From an uncultured Ignavibacteriales bacterium (lineage in GTDB: Bacteria; Bacteroidota; Ignavibacteria; Ignavibacteriales; Ignavibacteriaceae): 32,537 bases of DNA. The DNA is taken from positions 1 to 32,537 of the forward strand of contig CAJXGP010000002.1 in NCBI GenBank assembly GCA_913053915.1, given 5' to 3'. The notes beneath the pieces are model-generated. The model was not told the origin of the DNA. It saw only the letters and a program-made list of their open reading frames with translations, and searched no databases. Of the stretch, positions 8,356 through 19,100 are shown one piece after another; within the stretch, counting starts at the first letter, position 1, and the number at the start of each line of letters is the position of its first letter. The position numbers and the translations under genes were made by a program.

Positions 8356-11300
8356 ACTAATACCGAACTAAATCTTTCTAGCACAGTCATCAGTACCGGT
8401 TTGTTTTCAGCAGCTTTAAATGCCGAACCGATCATTTTGCTTAATCTATTTTCCGGATTAATATCAATCTTCGTTTTCTTAAAAGCGGAAACTGTTTTTC
8501 CGATCCATTTTAACATTAATTCTATTCTGCTTCCTGTTTTTATATCTTCTTTCTGCAATGCTATTAAATTGAATAACTGGCTCAACTGAAGAAGTACAAG
8601 ATTATAAGTAAACTGTTTTTGTTTTTGAGCCCCGGCACCTTTGTATTTTTCAATACGTTTGACTGTTGTATTGAGTAAGGCGGAAAATTCTTTGGCTATT
8701 TCGTTATCCTTGGCTCCTGTTATGTATAGCTTTTTTGTTTCGGCTTTTTTCAGCTCTTTATTAATGTTATTTAAATATTTCTTTGTATCACGGAAAGCGG
8801 CTACATTAGGACTCAAAGCATCTTTAAATGAATTATGTGAAGTTAGGTTATTAAGTATATCCACATTGTTATTAAATGACCCTATAATGTTATCACCGGT
8901 TGTTATTTTATCGGGCGAACCTCCAACAACAATATTATCCGGTTTAAAAGTATGAACCGTTATATTATCGCCGCCGTCGGACGGAAATATTGCTCTGGTG
9001 GGAATTGTTATAACATCCACCTTAGTATTGCTACATTTATTGTTAATTGCGACAAGCGAAATATTATACTGCCTGCCTGGTTTGGCTCTTGTTATAATAA
9101 TTTCCGGTTCGAAACCTTTAAATACTTTTTTGTTATCTAATTTCCAAATGTACTCCTTTGCGTCTTTAGAAAGATTCTTTACATTAACCCGATAAGTTGC
9201 CGGGTTAATTTCCGGGTTCGGTTGAATTATGTCAACGATCTTAAAGTTGGCAACAGGATTTAATACTCTAACCGTAAGTTCGGCTCTTCCGCCGGAAGTT
9301 GCATTGAAAACAAAAGTATTAATTCCTTCTTCAACATCATCGCTGGTAGGAATAAAAACAAATTTACCGTTTCGCGGTTCAACACCAGGTCCTACTACTT
9401 TACCCTTGATGCTTAGAGTAAATTCGTGAGGTGTTTCATCGTATTTACAGAATATATCCTCCTTGAGAGAAAATTCTACTTTTTCTGCCGGGGGTAATTT
9501 AATTTGTGTACTATAGGTTGATGTACAAATACCATTCTTAATAGTAAGTTTAACTGTTACTGTTAGTCTTTTATCCTTAAGAATGTATTGATGTTTAATC
9601 TGCGGTCGATTGATAGAGGGAGTACCATCACCGAAATTCCATATATATTCATCCGCATCCGCAGTTTCTGCATCGAAATAAACTGTATACTTATTGCCTT
9701 CAACAGGCTTGGGTTTAACGACGAATTTCGCGGTGCAGGAATTAATGGTAATAGTCTTACTTTCTTCATCACTGCAGTCGTCTTTTTTAACTTTTAGTGT
9801 AATATCAAATGTGTTTTTCTTCGAGATATCAAATTTATTCAATGGATCGTATTCACTGGATATGTTATTGTCTCCGAAAGTCCATGCATATTTATCCCCG
9901 TCTATCATTAAACTGTCGAAGCTTACTACCGCAAATTTATCTACTATTTTTTCAATCTTATAAATGAATTCTGCTGTACAATAAGGAATTTTAATTGTTT
10001 CGGTAACGGAACCGGTACAGTCTTTTTTCTTAACCGTCAAGGTGACATCGAATTCCTGTTTATCGGTTAAATCAAAAGTATGTTCTGGATTTTGTGAAGT
10101 CGCTCCCTCTTCACCGTCTCCGAAATCCCAGGAGTAACTCTCCGCATCAATAGGAATTCCAGTGAACTTAACGGTACGTTTCGGTGAATCCGGTTCCGGT
10201 TTGTCGAATGAATAAGTAAAATTCGGCTGAAGTTTAATAACGTTTACAAGCAGCTCGTATGTATTCAGGTTAACAAAATAAGTTATTTTTTTTAACCCTG
10301 CTCCCGCTTGCTTAGGATTAAACTTATATTCACCTGTTTCAGTATCCTTTGAAATACCATCGCCTTTAACTTCACCACCTGGTGGTTCGGCAATAACGGT
10401 ATAATTGGTATCATTATTACTGCAATATGAATCATTCGGTAATTTAAATACAACTTGAACGGGTGCGGCGACAAATGTTATAGGCGGGCAATCGCTGCAG
10501 CAGATATAAGGAAGCGCAAAATCTGCCACTACGGTTCCTTCCTCGTTACAAACAATTATAAATGTACCTCCTGCCGGTACCCCTGCCATATGAACAACGC
10601 CGGAATGATCCTGAATAAAATAAGTGAAGAGTGTGAGCTTAAGAATTTCTTTAACTCGTTTTTTATAAACTTTGATAAAAGATTGAAACTGCTTTAAAAC
10701 ACATTTCTCTATTAATTCGGTAAGATGAATTAAAATTTCACTTTCTTTCCCTGTACGTATATAATCCGGGTTCTTTAAATTTTCGTTAATATTACTCTTA
10801 TAATCGGATGCTATCTCGATAAGTTCTTTTTCTGTGGTTTCTACAATATCCTCGTTAAAGTTGATGATTTTTTCAGGTATTGAAGAGGCAAGGGCTTCAA
10901 TTGCTCCAATAAGTTTTACAGGACGATAATACCTGTCAATTATATTTCCTTTAGAATAACCACCGATGATATTAACAAACTTATTCTGATTTTTTTCAAT
11001 GTAGCTTATTAAATTGCCGGAGCCGTGTTTTCCGTAATTCAAATATAGATTACCAACAGAGTTATGTGCTAGTTTGTATTCACCGGACTTTTTGAGAAAA
11101 TCTCCTCTCTTATAGGTTTTTGCCATTAATGTTTTTGCAATATTTGCGGCATTGTATCTGGCACCCAATCCTAACTGTTTGCTCATATCAGTGTATCTGA
11201 AACCTTTGAATTCAGAAATCCCGGAATTAGCACTACCCGAAGATACAGCGCTAAGCTTAATCATAATGTTTTCCGTTTCACCGGATTTGATTGTAACAGC

Positions 11301-13163
11301 AAGCGAATAAGATTCGAACCCCATAAAATCAACCGAAACAACATACTGTCCCGGCTGGATGTTTTTAATTGTGAATATACCTTTTTGGTTTGTAGTAGAA
11401 CCGCTTACTGTAACCTGATCCGCTACTCTTTTCAGTATTACATTTACCCCGGGTAATAATTTATTTTTCGTAGTAGCGTAAACAGTCCCTTTTAAAGTTC
11501 CCGGTTTTTGCTCTTCGGTTTTTTCAACGTTAAAATCGAGTTCGGCAAAAAATTTTATTTTGTGATGAAGGAAACAGGCATACTCGGTAATTAAAGATTT
11601 GTACATTAGTTCAAGATCGGTAAAACGGCAGTCGAGTTTTAAATCCCCCTTGGTTGGTTCTTTACCAAGATCGAGCTTCATCACTTTAAAAGGAAGATTA
11701 TAATTATCTACATCCTTTAATAAACCGGGAAGAACCGTATTGCAGGGTTTATTTAAATGCCCTTCAATTCTATAGAAACCATATTTATCGGTATCGAACA
11801 ATAACGGGTTTTTAACAAATTGCGGTGTAAGTTCTTCTTTATAATAATGCGAATAGTAAGCGAGATTTAGATACGGTTTACATTTTTTAATAAACTCGTA
11901 ATTCCATATGTGATGGAGAAATACTTCTTCTTTCCGGAACGGGTCTTTATCGTTTAACCTGTAGTAATAAGGAATGGATCTTTCACTTAACCCAGTACCT
12001 TTCTCTCTGCTTGGTGTGATTTTAACATCAATTGACTTACCAGTCTCAATATGGAAAGCATAACTAATATAAACCAGTCGTCTAAAAAGCATTTTAACTT
12101 TTTTAAGCAGTTCATTCTGCCCATTATAAATATGGGGCTGAATAAATGAATGCCTGTAAACCGACAAATCACATTTATCATCCGGTATAACTTCGCCAAG
12201 CATTAAGTGCCGTGGAAAACACCTTTCGTTATAACAGCACTCAGTAGTAAGATCAAAAGCTGCTTCTTTGAATTCGTTGTATGAAAGAATAATATCTTTT
12301 AAATAATCATATATATACTGTATTCCATGGTTATATTTTTCTTTTAACCCTTCAACATTCTTCCCAATATTTATTTCATTAAAAGGATTGTTGTTATAAT
12401 TATACGAGAGAACCGGTTCAAATGTTTTGTAACTTTCGTATAATGCTTCTTGAATATCAGCCACAGATCCTTTTATCGGTTTCTGATATAATTTTAGAAT
12501 TGCGTCGTAATTTTGGTAATCATTCTCAGATATCAAATTAGCTTCACGTCCTATAGAAATTTCGGGTAATCTAAATTTGCGATTTACATTTTCATCAAAA
12601 CTTTTTATTCCTTTACCAGGGGAACAATCTTTAATAATATCAGCAAGATCATTTAGATTGATCAGAAGTTTTTTAATGCAATGATTAATACGTTTACCTT
12701 TTTCATTACAGTCGTCGCCGGTACATGTTTCAAGATCCTGTTCATACCTTTCTAAGTATAGAATTATTGCTTTGCCCTCAAGAAATTTTGCGGTGAGTTT
12801 TTCTATAGTTTCATCTTCACTCTGCGTAACGGAGGGAAGAAGTTCCCATAATTGTATTTGTGAATTTTCATCACCGAACTTATCATATTTACCGGGATCT
12901 TTATATGGTTTGTATCGTATTAATTCCGATTGAGGTGAATAAATAAGATATCCCTCGGTGGTTATACCGACTCCTTCGGTTATAGTGATTTTAACGGGTG
13001 CTCTATCAAACTTAACCTTAAATCCACAGACAATTCCAACACCGATCAATTTGGATCGTGTTAGTCGGTCATGTTTATCGAAGTAAGTCGTAAGTTGATT
13101 AAGCTGTTCCGAGGTTAATACCTGGTTAGGTTCAAACTTTGGGTAATATTTACAAGCTGTCAT
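8352..13163 (-). CDS. Giant PKD-domain protein, probable eCIS fibre or target-contact protein
   Basis: This protein of about 1603 aa is encoded between the second large baseplate gene and the tape measure. The N-terminal part (QVLTSEQLNQL...LIGVGIVCG) is a conserved opening I associate with eCIS loci. Residues of about 555-638 form a carboxypeptidase-regulatory-like beta sandwich (GTVYATT... to MIKLSA). After a helical stretch and a Cys cluster (CCSDCPP, about 891) come three clear PKD domains with WDFGDG, WTFGD and WNFGDG near 1015, 1100 and 1177. A weaker fourth lies near 1340, and Ig-like spacers occur among them. No signal peptide is present. An upstream ATG at 13169 abuts GAGG directly, while the ATG at 13163 has a six-base gap, so I chose 13163. 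I infer a baseplate-attached fibre that binds glycans or proteins on the target. Confidence 0.75.
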   Translation of the reverse strand: MTACKYYPKFEPNQVLTSEQLNQLTTYFDKHDRLTRSKLIGVGIVCGFKVKFDRAPVKITITEGVGITTEGYLIYSPQSELIRYKPYKDPGKYDKFGDENSQIQLWELLPSVTQSEDETIEKLTAKFLEGKAIILYLERYEQDLETCTGDDCNEKGKRINHCIKKLLINLNDLADIIKDCSPGKGIKSFDENVNRKFRLPEISIGREANLISENDYQNYDAILKLYQKPIKGSVADIQEALYESYKTFEPVLSYNYNNNPFNEINIGKNVEGLKEKYNHGIQYIYDYLKDIILSYNEFKEAAFDLTTECCYNERCFPRHLMLGEVIPDDKCDLSVYRHSFIQPHIYNGQNELLKKVKMLFRRLVYISYAFHIETGKSIDVKITPSREKGTGLSERSIPYYYRLNDKDPFRKEEVFLHHIWNYEFIKKCKPYLNLAYYSHYYKEELTPQFVKNPLLFDTDKYGFYRIEGHLNKPCNTVLPGLLKDVDNYNLPFKVMKLDLGKEPTKGDLKLDCRFTDLELMYKSLITEYACFLHHKIKFFAELDFNVEKTEEQKPGTLKGTVYATTKNKLLPGVNVILKRVADQVTVSGSTTNQKGIFTIKNIQPGQYVVSVDFMGFESYSLAVTIKSGETENIMIKLSAVSSGSANSGISEFKGFRYTDMSKQLGLGARYNAANIAKTLMAKTYKRGDFLKKSGEYKLAHNSVGNLYLNYGKHGSGNLISYIEKNQNKFVNIIGGYSKGNIIDRYYRPVKLIGAIEALASSIPEKIINFNEDIVETTEKELIEIASDYKSNINENLKNPDYIRTGKESEILIHLTELIEKCVLKQFQSFIKVYKKRVKEILKLTLFTYFIQDHSGVVHMAGVPAGGTFIIVCNEEGTVVADFALPYICCSDCPPITFVAAPVQVVFKLPNDSYCSNNDTNYTVIAEPPGGEVKGDGISKDTETGEYKFNPKQAGAGLKKITYFVNLNTYELLVNVIKLQPNFTYSFDKPEPDSPKRTVKFTGIPIDAESYSWDFGDGEEGATSQNPEHTFDLTDKQEFDVTLTVKKKDCTGSVTETIKIPYCTAEFIYKIEKIVDKFAVVSFDSLMIDGDKYAWTFGDNNISSEYDPLNKFDISKKNTFDITLKVKKDDCSDEESKTITINSCTAKFVVKPKPVEGNKYTVYFDAETADADEYIWNFGDGTPSINRPQIKHQYILKDKRLTVTVKLTIKNGICTSTYSTQIKLPPAEKVEFSLKEDIFCKYDETPHEFTLSIKGKVVGPGVEPRNGKFVFIPTSDDVEEGINTFVFNATSGGRAELTVRVLNPVANFKIVDIIQPNPEINPATYRVNVKNLSKDAKEYIWKLDNKKVFKGFEPEIIITRAKPGRQYNISLVAINNKCSNTKVDVITIPTRAIFPSDGGDNITVHTFKPDNIVVGGSPDKITTGDNIIGSFNNNVDILNNLTSHNSFKDALSPNVAAFRDTKKYLNNINKELKKAETKKLYITGAKDNEIAKEFSALLNTTVKRIEKYKGAGAQKQKQFTYNLVLLQLSQLFNLIALQKEDIKTGSRIELMLKWIGKTVSAFKKTKIDINPENRLSKMIGSAFKAAENKPVLMTVLERFSSVLV

Positions 13164-16100
13164 TTTCATCCTCGCTTATTGATCCTAATATGGAATGATT
13201 TAATAATACCACATCTAATTCATTCTGATTTTTGCAGTCGTACAATTTATTTTCGGGATATACACTTCTTAACGATTCCAGAACTTCAACCAATTTGTTC
13301 TGTTTTTTTGATAATAAATTTTTATTCGGCTGATGTTTTGAAATTTCTTTGAGCCAGTTCCTATATGCTTTTTCAAATTTTATCATCTGTTCTTTGGTAA
13401 CCCAGCAGACTTTTACATGCACGTGAGCCGGAGCTTCCATTCTAATTGTTGATTCAAAATATCTTCGGAAATCAAAATTGCGAAATCTTTCTGGCCAATA
13501 AGGAACAACGGTGGTAACTCTGAATGAATACGGGTCTTTAAAACCTGAGCAGCTCTTACACGATTTTTCAACACATACTTTCATTAACCGGTCTTTAATT
13601 GTTCTCGGTCTAAGCAGTATGTGTTCGACTAAGTAAACACCTTCGCATTCAAGCATACTATCATTCATATATTTCACGATAAGCCGCACGGTATCTTTTA
13701 CTTCATCCTTATCATTAAAATATTTAATCATACGTGCAATAATTTCACCGGTATCATCTTTAAGTACAATATGAAAACGTCCGTCCGATGTTTTTTTTAT
13801 TTCGTAATTATTTTTTTTAACGCCATATGATATTACAGCTTGAATTTCTTTTCTCGCCTTTTCTTTACTTTCGTAACGGGTTGTGCTACTTAAAAGAATG
13901 TTTCCGTCTTTATCTAAAAGTCTGAATCGATATTCGTCTATTTCGTCGGTGTCGGTCTCGTTATAAATTTCGAAAGACGATGCAATACAATCGGATAGTG
14001 TTCTTCTTTCGTAATTGTTGATTCCGAGAAGACGGGTTATTCTGCGTTGTAAACCCGTTACATTTTTGGTATCCCAAATCTCGGTTGGGTCTTTATAGTT
14101 AAATGTTTTTCCTCTATTATAGCTGAACTCATCGTAATCGGAAAGGAAGTTTATTTTGTCGTTTATCAGTTCGGAGGAGGCTTTCTTTTTATCCATCGTA
14201 TTCATCAGCAAGACATAATCGGTGAACTGTTCCGCAAAGCGGGACATTAAATGATCTAGGAAACGGTTGCGCCTGTCTTCATAAGTGGATTTACTTTCAA
14301 GGATATCTTCCCGCTCTAATTCTGAGGAATTATTATCCGGGTTATTTATAAAAGTTTCCCAATCGGTTTTGTAAGTTGAATAATCATCTATATCAATTGA
14401 CCTAAGGTCAAGAGTATCTACAAAATCTTTCACCAAGTAATGAAGATTCGGGAAGTTTGTTTTATTTCCTTCTTCATCTTTGAAGAGATTATGTGAGTAG
14501 TATGTCTTCTTTATATTAGGATTTGTAGAGAATAAATCCCGAACGTGTGCAAGCTGTGCAAAAAAGTTTGCGAGTATTTGGTCATAAAAAAGCAAATAAA
14601 CTTTAAGTTGTTTTGCTAGTGCTTTTCTTTCTTTGCTTGCCGAAGATGGAAGTCCTTCTATACCAATTCCGTAGTTTAAAGGAAAATCGTTTTGAATTGA
14701 GTAATAGTTTTGTATTTGTTGGTCTTTTCCTTTCGGTACAGGTATATCATAATCTTGTTTTGCAAGGTGTTTGGAGCGATTAAGTTTCTCAAGTTCATCA
14801 AGATTTTCAAGCGTTTCTTCTTTATCCACACGGTAGGGAACGAGTCCTTTGTAAAAAACAATCTTAGAATGGTTAATACATAATTTTGCTGCTCTGCCTT
14901 TTTTGAGCATCAAACACCACTTTTCACCTTCGGTTTGCGGTTCGCAATTATAAAGATTGGAAATCATTATATCTTTAACCGCAACAACATCTTTTATATC
15001 CATTATTATTTGGATGAAATCAGATACATGAATTACATTTTTAAATACTGATTTCTTCAGTTCATCTTCATCAATAAAACCATGATTTAATATAGGTCCG
15101 TTGAAAATTTCGTCAGTCTTTTTTCCTCGTTCGGTTAGTTCTTTTATTGTGTAGAAATTAACCGGCGGGGCAAGAAAGTTTTTGATATCGTAATAAATTT
15201 GTGCAAGTACTGTTTCAAGGTCGGCAGCGGAAGTAACTTCAATATCAGCACAAACAACTATTTCTTCAACATCAACGGCTTTGAATAGGTAAAAATCTTC
15301 GCATAGATTTCTTGTCGAGTGAAGAATCTTGTAAGCATCGGAGATAATCAATAATGCTTTTTCAATCATTAATTTATAATGATAAAGAAGACTCTCCTTA
15401 TCCGTTCTTTTTAGTTCATTCTCAATTAATGATTGGTTATCTGTTGATTTCAATCCTTTGGAACGAATAAGTACTTCTTTTTTTGTGGTTTCATTTTCAT
15501 ATTTTATTTCAAAGGAAGCTCTGTAATTTTGGGACTGTGCTATCGCTGTTATATTTTCAATCTTATAAGATTGAGGTTTGCCGGTTTTATTAAAGTAGGT
15601 ATTCCAAGCGGGCAGAACTATTTCTATGTTGAATTCTTTATCATTTTTTTTGATTGTTCGTTCGAAGCAGTAAAGATTTAAATTCCCCAGTTCGTCATCA
15701 TCATCAAGCTCAAGTATAACATTATAAATACCGCTTAGTTTTATCTGTTCGATATTTCTTTTTTCTAAGGGCGAAAGTGATAACTTGCTTTTTTGACAAT
15801 TAAGAAAAATATCATGTTCGGCTTCCGAAGCAATTTCAAGCCAGGCATTTTTTATTCCTTTCACATCAATTAATACTTTTCTAAAATCATTTTCGGTTAC
15901 CGGATTGTTTGTTAAAATCTGTCGTGCTGTAAAAAAGTGTTTGTTTAATTTATCACTTCCGCCGTTCGAGAGTATATCTTCAATTAAATAATTACAGCGG
16001 TAACCGAGATCTGTAATTGCATAAGCTAAAATTTCAAGTTGAGTTATTCCGGGATCGTGAACATTATAATCGGTCCAAAGTTCGGAAGCTAAACTTTCTA

Positions 16101-16191
16101 TATACTCGATTCCTTTTGAACGCAGAAAATTATAATCCTCACCTTTGTCTAATGTGCGTTCTTTCTTTATGTAGAGTTCTTGTTCAGCCAT
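13150..16191 (-). CDS. Baseplate protein, Afp12/Pvc12-like
   Basis: This 1013-aa protein has the N-terminal signature of the Afp12/Pvc12 family, with the segment WTDYNVHDPGITQLEILAYA near residue 40 and then TDLGYR. The C-terminal third contains a Cys pair region (CVEKSCKSC) and a segment ending in MEAPAHVHVKVCWV, also typical. In Afp and PVC this protein joins the gp6-like protein in the baseplate wedge. Its start codon overlaps the stop of the preceding baseplate gene (TGATG), and its end overlaps the PKD gene by 14 bases, so the three are tightly coupled. Confidence 0.87.
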   Translation of the reverse strand: MAEQELYIKKERTLDKGEDYNFLRSKGIEYIESLASELWTDYNVHDPGITQLEILAYAITDLGYRCNYLIEDILSNGGSDKLNKHFFTARQILTNNPVTENDFRKVLIDVKGIKNAWLEIASEAEHDIFLNCQKSKLSLSPLEKRNIEQIKLSGIYNVILELDDDDELGNLNLYCFERTIKKNDKEFNIEIVLPAWNTYFNKTGKPQSYKIENITAIAQSQNYRASFEIKYENETTKKEVLIRSKGLKSTDNQSLIENELKRTDKESLLYHYKLMIEKALLIISDAYKILHSTRNLCEDFYLFKAVDVEEIVVCADIEVTSAADLETVLAQIYYDIKNFLAPPVNFYTIKELTERGKKTDEIFNGPILNHGFIDEDELKKSVFKNVIHVSDFIQIIMDIKDVVAVKDIMISNLYNCEPQTEGEKWCLMLKKGRAAKLCINHSKIVFYKGLVPYRVDKEETLENLDELEKLNRSKHLAKQDYDIPVPKGKDQQIQNYYSIQNDFPLNYGIGIEGLPSSASKERKALAKQLKVYLLFYDQILANFFAQLAHVRDLFSTNPNIKKTYYSHNLFKDEEGNKTNFPNLHYLVKDFVDTLDLRSIDIDDYSTYKTDWETFINNPDNNSSELEREDILESKSTYEDRRNRFLDHLMSRFAEQFTDYVLLMNTMDKKKASSELINDKINFLSDYDEFSYNRGKTFNYKDPTEIWDTKNVTGLQRRITRLLGINNYERRTLSDCIASSFEIYNETDTDEIDEYRFRLLDKDGNILLSSTTRYESKEKARKEIQAVISYGVKKNNYEIKKTSDGRFHIVLKDDTGEIIARMIKYFNDKDEVKDTVRLIVKYMNDSMLECEGVYLVEHILLRPRTIKDRLMKVCVEKSCKSCSGFKDPYSFRVTTVVPYWPERFRNFDFRRYFESTIRMEAPAHVHVKVCWVTKEQMIKFEKAYRNWLKEISKHQPNKNLLSKKQNKLVEVLESLRSVYPENKLYDCKNQNELDVVLLNHSILGSISEDENDSL

Positions 16192-19100
16192 CAGCAGTTA
16201 ACTACTTCGTTAATATCGTGTTCGTTGTTCGAAACGAATATTGATCTTGATGTTGCCGGTTCCGCTTCATCAGTGTATTTGCTTTCGGTTTTTCCCTCTT
16301 TCGTTATGATCTGTATCATTTTAAACTCTGCCACAAAATCAACGTAATCTCTCTCTTCAATAAAATTGAGTATAACCGATTTGTGAATTTTACCGCCGAA
16401 GGATATTTCGCTTCCTTCTTTATAAGCCCAGGGAGAAAGAAACTCTTTTATATCTTCCTGCAGTTTGGATTTGTAATAACCCCAATCATATCCTTTTTTT
16501 AATTGCACCTGGAATTCAACTCTTATTTTTTCATATAAAGGATTTAGGACCTGCAGTTTCTCCGCGGCGAAAAGGGAAATCTTTTTCTTTAAAAAATCTT
16601 TTATATTATTAAGAGTACCGACAGAAACTCTTGGTTCCAAAGAGTTTACGGAATTTTTATTATAAAGATTCGGTATAACAACAACGGTAACATAACCGGG
16701 TGCAAACTCTGAAGTATTGGGGATATAAGTACTGTGATTAATACATTTTACTTTATAGATATCCGGAAATTCCTGCAGTATAAGTTTTTCATAATCCCAT
16801 ATTGTTATACCGCGGCTTTTATGCCTAAGTCTTTCACTTACCCTTGTATAAAAATTTTGATCGTTTTCTATGGGCTTACCCCCCAGTGACGCATAGGGCT
16901 GACTTACTTTTTTAATGCTTGCATCTTTATTAACAAGTTTTGCAATAGTTTGCGCGGGTAAAACGCTTTCTAAGAAATCATCCGCATTATCATTGTCTTT
17001 AAATGTTGCAGAAGCCGCTTGTGCAATAATATCGAGAGTTTCACATACTGCACCGCTGTTTTTATCTACCGAGGCTTTAATCCAATGGAGCCCGCTCGGC
17101 ATAATTGTATTATCTTTATCGGCAGCCGACGGAATTGAAAATGTGATTATACCGGATTTGATTAGACTGTTTGTATCATCTGATATAACTTCGGTATCCT
17201 CAAAAATTTTCCATTCATTATTACTTAAATACGACCAGTTAATTTCTTGTTTAGGTAATTCGGGATCCGCACTTCCTTCGGCAATTTGAAAAAGGAGCGA
17301 TAAATTTTCAGTCGGATCAAGATCTTTAATACCGATATATAATTCGCCCTCACTTTCCAAATCTTTTGTATCGTTGTTAAACTCCAAGGTTGGTAGAAGA
17401 TTAACTTTATTCGAACTCGCTTTCCTTTCTTCTTTAATTCCGAACGGATAAATGTGAATAAACTTTTCTTTACCTGTTTTATAAGAGCTGTTAGCTTTGA
17501 CATTAATTTCCGTAGTTGCTTTGTAATCAATCCAAAAGTCTTTTACTAAGGGAGTGTACGGTTCATTTGGTATTGCATTTTTTTTGTCAGTATCGTTCGG
17601 ATCATTAGCATATTCTATTATAGCCTTTGTATATGCATCCCTGTATAAACCGTGACCGAATGCATCGGGTGGATGGGTTAAAACGACTCTGAAAAACCCG
17701 CGTCTTGTATCAGTTGTATACTCCCCCAGATTTTCACTTATTACTTCACCATAATATGAAAGAGTATCCGGAAATATGAACTCTACATCTATTGCTGTTG
17801 TCGCATCGTTTTTATCAAAGATTGGTTTGTTATCTTCAACTTCTTTCCAAACATTGTCATAAAGTACTTCTCCTTTCACCTTGAAGTCTTCGTTATCTGT
17901 TAGTGAAATTAACGGATGATAATAAGTCTTTAAGTGGGTATTCGGTACATCTTTCCATTCAATATGCAGTGTTATATATTCTATATGTTTTTGAAATATT
18001 TCTTTACTTCCAACATAAAAGCTTGAACCCTTGCCTGGAATTGTTGTGAAAGGATAAAAGGGTTTCCCCGGTTTAAGAAGCCCACTGTCATTTTGTAGAA
18101 TTAAATCCTTCAGATTGGTAACTTCGGTTGAAATATCTATTTTGGAAATAGTTACATTCTTTAAAGTCTTGTATATGTAATCACTGTCGGTTTCGTTAAT
18201 GAGAAGTACTTTTAATACCGGGAATTTGGAGTCAAAGTTGTCTTCCAGCTCACTGTTGTTAAATGCAAATGTTGGTTCGGCTTCGGTACCAAGCTCTATC
18301 ACAAACTCTAAAAATTTATTAGAGGTATTAATATTAACCGAATCTATATCTGCAGTTACCCATTTCTTTTCACTGCTGAAGGAAAATGTTAATGCTTCTT
18401 TTATAGAAATTTCCCTCCCAACCAAATCCGTTAAATCATTATCGGTTGTGAAAGTTATTGTAATTACTCTTGTACCTTGGTATAAAAAGAAAATCGGGGA
18501 GGTAATGGCAAGACCGATATCGGTAAACAACATTGTGCGATTATCTTCCGATTGATAACCGGTATCGGTTTTCTGACTTTCACCGAATGTCTTCCATTTC
18601 GGTTCATCCATGTCAAACTTTTTTCCACTACCGTCTTTTGAGTTTGCAACCGGTGCGGAGTAAACCCTATAATTATCCTTTTTATCAACAAACACTGATT
18701 TTAATTTATCTACCGCACCTTTGTTAAAAACCGTGTCTTTATCTACTTTGTAAACAACTTCATTTCCCTCACTGTCACGTCCAGCTTTAAGCTGGGTTGC
18801 TTCTTTAACAAGGTAGCTGTCTACTTGTTTTGCCAATTCGAAAATAACGTGAACCGTATCAGGTACCGCTTCATTAGGTTTGAGCCGCAGAACTCTTTTA
18901 TAATAAAAATCAAGATGCCGTTTAGTTATTTTATTTATACTTCCCTGTGCATACCGGAAAAGCTGAAGAAATGCCAAGAGCAAAGCCATATTCGGTTCAT
19001 GTGAAGACCAGTTTTCTAATGTTTCTTTTAAGTAACCGGGAGAATTATGTATTAATCTTGATTGAGCGCCGATGAATTTATCGACATATAATTTTAGTTT

